From Streptomyces spinoverrucosus (lineage in GTDB: Bacteria > Actinomycetota > Actinomycetes > Streptomycetales > Streptomycetaceae): a DNA stretch of 64,000 nt. The stretch spans positions 4,047,001-4,111,000 of the forward strand of contig NZ_JADPZX010000001.1 of assembly GCF_015712165.1 (NCBI RefSeq). The letters run 5' to 3'. Below are positions 62,525 to 64,000 of the stretch, piece by piece. The notes below the pieces were generated by a model that saw only the letters and a list, made by a program, of their open reading frames with translations, was not told the origin of the DNA and did not search any database. The translations under genes and the position numbers were made by a program. Within the stretch, counting starts at the first letter, position 1. Each line of letters begins with the position of its first letter.

Positions 62525-63451
62525 GTGTCCCCCAGGCCAGCTCACGCCCCCCGCCTGCGCGGCGCGTTGTCCGCCGCGCTGATCGCGCTGTGCTGCCTGC
62601 TGGTCCCGCTCGCCGCCCTGGCCGCCTGGGCGGCGTACGGCCTCACCGACACCGGCCGTTACGTCCGCACGATGGCGCCGCTGGCCGGTGACCCGGCCGT
62701 GCGGGACGCGGTCGCGGACACGCTCGGGGACGAGGTGGCACACCGGATCGACGGCACGCGGGGCGTCACGGGCCCGTTCGTGCGGGACGCGGTGCGCTCG
62801 TTCACCCGGACCGACGCCTTCCGGGCGGGCTGGGACGCGGCGAACCGGGCCGCGCACGACGCCGTGCTGCGCGCCCTGCGCGACGACAACCGCCCCCGCG
62901 CCGCCCCGGTCACCGTCGACCTGGCCCCGGTCACCACCAGCGTCAAACACCGACTCGCCGACGACAACGCGCCGTTGGCCCACCACATCCCGGTCCGCCA
63001 CACCGAGGTCGCGGTGCTCGCGCCCCACGAACTGGACCGGCTCCGAAAGGGATACGACGTGCTGGAAGTCGCCGCCCTCTGGCTGCCGGTCGCGGCGGTC
63101 ACCTTCGCCGTCGCCGGGATCACCGTCGCGACCTGCCGCCGCCGCGCGATCACCGCCACCGCCCTCGGCACGGCCCTCGGCGGCGCCCTGCTCGGCGCGG
63201 CCGTGGCACTCGGCCGCGCGCTCACCCTGTCCGACCTGCCCGCCTCGGTCTCCCGGCCCGCCGTCGGCGCGGTCTACGACGCCCTCACCGCGACCCTGCG
63301 CACCACGTCCTGGCTGCTCGTGGCGCTCGGCCTCACGGTCGCCCTGGCCACCTGGCTCACCGGCCGCTACGGCCATCTCGTACGACGTCGGCCAGCACCC
63401 GTGACGCCCGCTCCAGTTCCGGCTCAGCAGCCGACGCGAGCCCAAGCCTGA
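62525..63451 (+). CDS. Two-helix-pair membrane protein, unknown
   Basis: About 308 aa from GTG 62525. A helix near residue 15 (ALSAALIALCCLLVPLAALA) is followed by an extracytoplasmic domain (residues 40-175: GRYVRTMAPLAGDPAVRDAV, RIDGTRGVTGPFVRDAVRSF). Then come three helices (AALWLPVAAVTFAVAGITVA, ALGTALGGALLGAAVALGRA, TSWLLVALGLTVALATWLTG). The pattern recalls Streptomyces integral membrane proteins annotated as hypothetical. Its 3' end overlaps the convergent MocR-like gene by 95 nt. Confidence 0.8.
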   Translation: MSPRPAHAPRLRGALSAALIALCCLLVPLAALAAWAAYGLTDTGRYVRTMAPLAGDPAVRDAVADTLGDEVAHRIDGTRGVTGPFVRDAVRSFTRTDAFRAGWDAANRAAHDAVLRALRDDNRPRAAPVTVDLAPVTTSVKHRLADDNAPLAHHIPVRHTEVAVLAPHELDRLRKGYDVLEVAALWLPVAAVTFAVAGITVATCRRRAITATALGTALGGALLGAAVALGRALTLSDLPASVSRPAVGAVYDALTATLRTTSWLLVALGLTVALATWLTGRYGHLVRRRPAPVTPAPVPAQQPTRAQA

Positions 63452-64000
63452 CGGCGTCCGGCGTCCGGTGCACGCCTACGGCGAAGGCGGTCCCGGGCGT
63501 GACGGCGATGCCGTGCGCGGCGGCGGCCGCGGCGAAGGTGTCCGCCCGCCACGGCGCCGGCAGCTCCCACCAGGCGTAATAGGCCTGCGGATCGCTCCGT
63601 ACGGCGAAGTCGCCCAGCCACCGCCGGACGATTCGCTGCCGCCGCGCCGCGTCCGCCCGCTTGGCCGCCACCAGCCGCCGCACGGTTCCGTCCCCGAGCC
63701 ATCCCTCCGCCGCCCGCAGCGCGAACCGCCCCGCACTCCATCCCCCGGACCGGATCGCGCTCGCCACCGCGTCCACCCGCTCCGGCGGTACGACGAGAAA
63801 CCCGACGGTGAGTCCGGGCGCGACGCGCTTGGACAGACCGTCGACGACGTGGGTGAGGTGCGGCGCGTGGACGGCGAGGGGCGGCTCGGGCCGGAGGAAG
63901 GACCAGATGCGGTCCTCGACGATCGGGATGTCCAAGTCGCTCGCGGCCCGCGCCACCTGGCGCTTGCGTTCCTCGCTCATCGTCACCGACGTCGGGTTGT
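63357..64000 (-). CDS. MocR-type regulator/aminotransferase, 5' end cut by window edge
   Basis: About 214 codons of the C-terminal aminotransferase-like part: NPTSVTMSEERKRQVARA, IPIVEDRIW, then LSKRVAPGLTVGFLVVPPE, where the Lys is the probable PLP-binding residue, and AYYAWWELPAPW. The pattern fits GntR/MocR fusions; the N-terminal wHTH would lie beyond the right edge. The stop at 63357 lies inside the end of the convergent membrane protein gene. Confidence 0.88.
   Translation of the reverse strand, partial: NPTSVTMSEERKRQVARAASDLDIPIVEDRIWSFLRPEPPLAVHAPHLTHVVDGLSKRVAPGLTVGFLVVPPERVDAVASAIRSGGWSAGRFALRAAEGWLGDGTVRRLVAAKRADAARRQRIVRRWLGDFAVRSDPQAYYAWWELPAPWRADTFAAAAAAHGIAVTPGTAFAVGVHRTPDAVRLGLASAAEPELERASRVLADVVRDGRSGR

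Overview
The window is chromosomal DNA from a Streptomyces or a very close relative. GC content is very high with strong G/C third-position bias. TTA is rare but present in a few regulatory or conflict-type genes. Several families are typical of the genus: a contractile injection system of the actinobacterial type, SCO2400-like protein, DUF2637, LAETG surface protein, EACC1 and Trypco/VMAP conflict proteins, and an FxsT-like protein.

Layout. (1) 1-14.7 kb: one end of a phage-tail-like contractile injection system (CIS). It reads leftward as a LuxR-type regulator, a secreted PD40/Ig-like protein, DUF4255 protein, AAA+ ATPase, sheath, tube, a tail-assembly-like protein, a 52-aa DUF6760 protein and a giant low-complexity protein cut by the left edge. 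A divergent bitopic membrane protein lies beside the regulator. The genes mostly overlap by 4 nt, so this is a tightly coupled operon. (2) 14.9-19.3 kb: GT2-GtrA glycosyltransferase, a sigma-factor relic, a DUF2637 membrane protein with a small partner, DUF4287 and TerB-like proteins. (3) 19.5-30.3 kb: a conflict/RiPP-like island with Trypco2, EAD2-VMAP-C, an FxsT-type NB-ARC/TPR protein broken by a one-base frameshift, an HExxH peptide beta-hydroxylase with a small FxSxx-like precursor, a trypsin with a C-terminal EAD2 domain, and a condensation-like acyltransferase. (4) 30.5-44.7 kb: housekeeping and surface genes (lysyl oxidase-like protein, SCO2400-like protein, LAETG surface protein, GH13 alpha-glucosidase, GrpE, M24 peptidase, lipoprotein, broken nucleoside hydrolase, GNAT, MMPL transporter with a two-component system). 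(5) 44.8-54.3 kb: NUDIX, an XRE/TPR regulator, a run of small proteins with a kinase-like protein, lipoprotein, GAF-ANTAR protein, a second XRE/TPR regulator, and a permease/TIGR03943 pair. (6) 54.3-61.6 kb: an EACC1-type caspase system in which caspase, Pro/Gly repeats, a membrane segment, a solute-binding-like region and a vWA domain form one 1,062-aa protein, coupled to a separate solute-binding lipoprotein and followed by a SpoIIE-type phosphatase. (7) 61.7-64 kb: two membrane proteins and the 3' part of a MocR-type regulator cut by the right edge.

Cross-cutting observations. In-frame TTA (bldA-type) codons sit in the CIS regulator, DUF2637, VMAP-C, FxsT and HExxH genes. At least four genes carry a single-base indel in or beside a short G/C run, which could be real decay or homopolymer sequencing error. 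The largest gene in the CIS region is antisense to a long spurious open frame, so it is easily missed.
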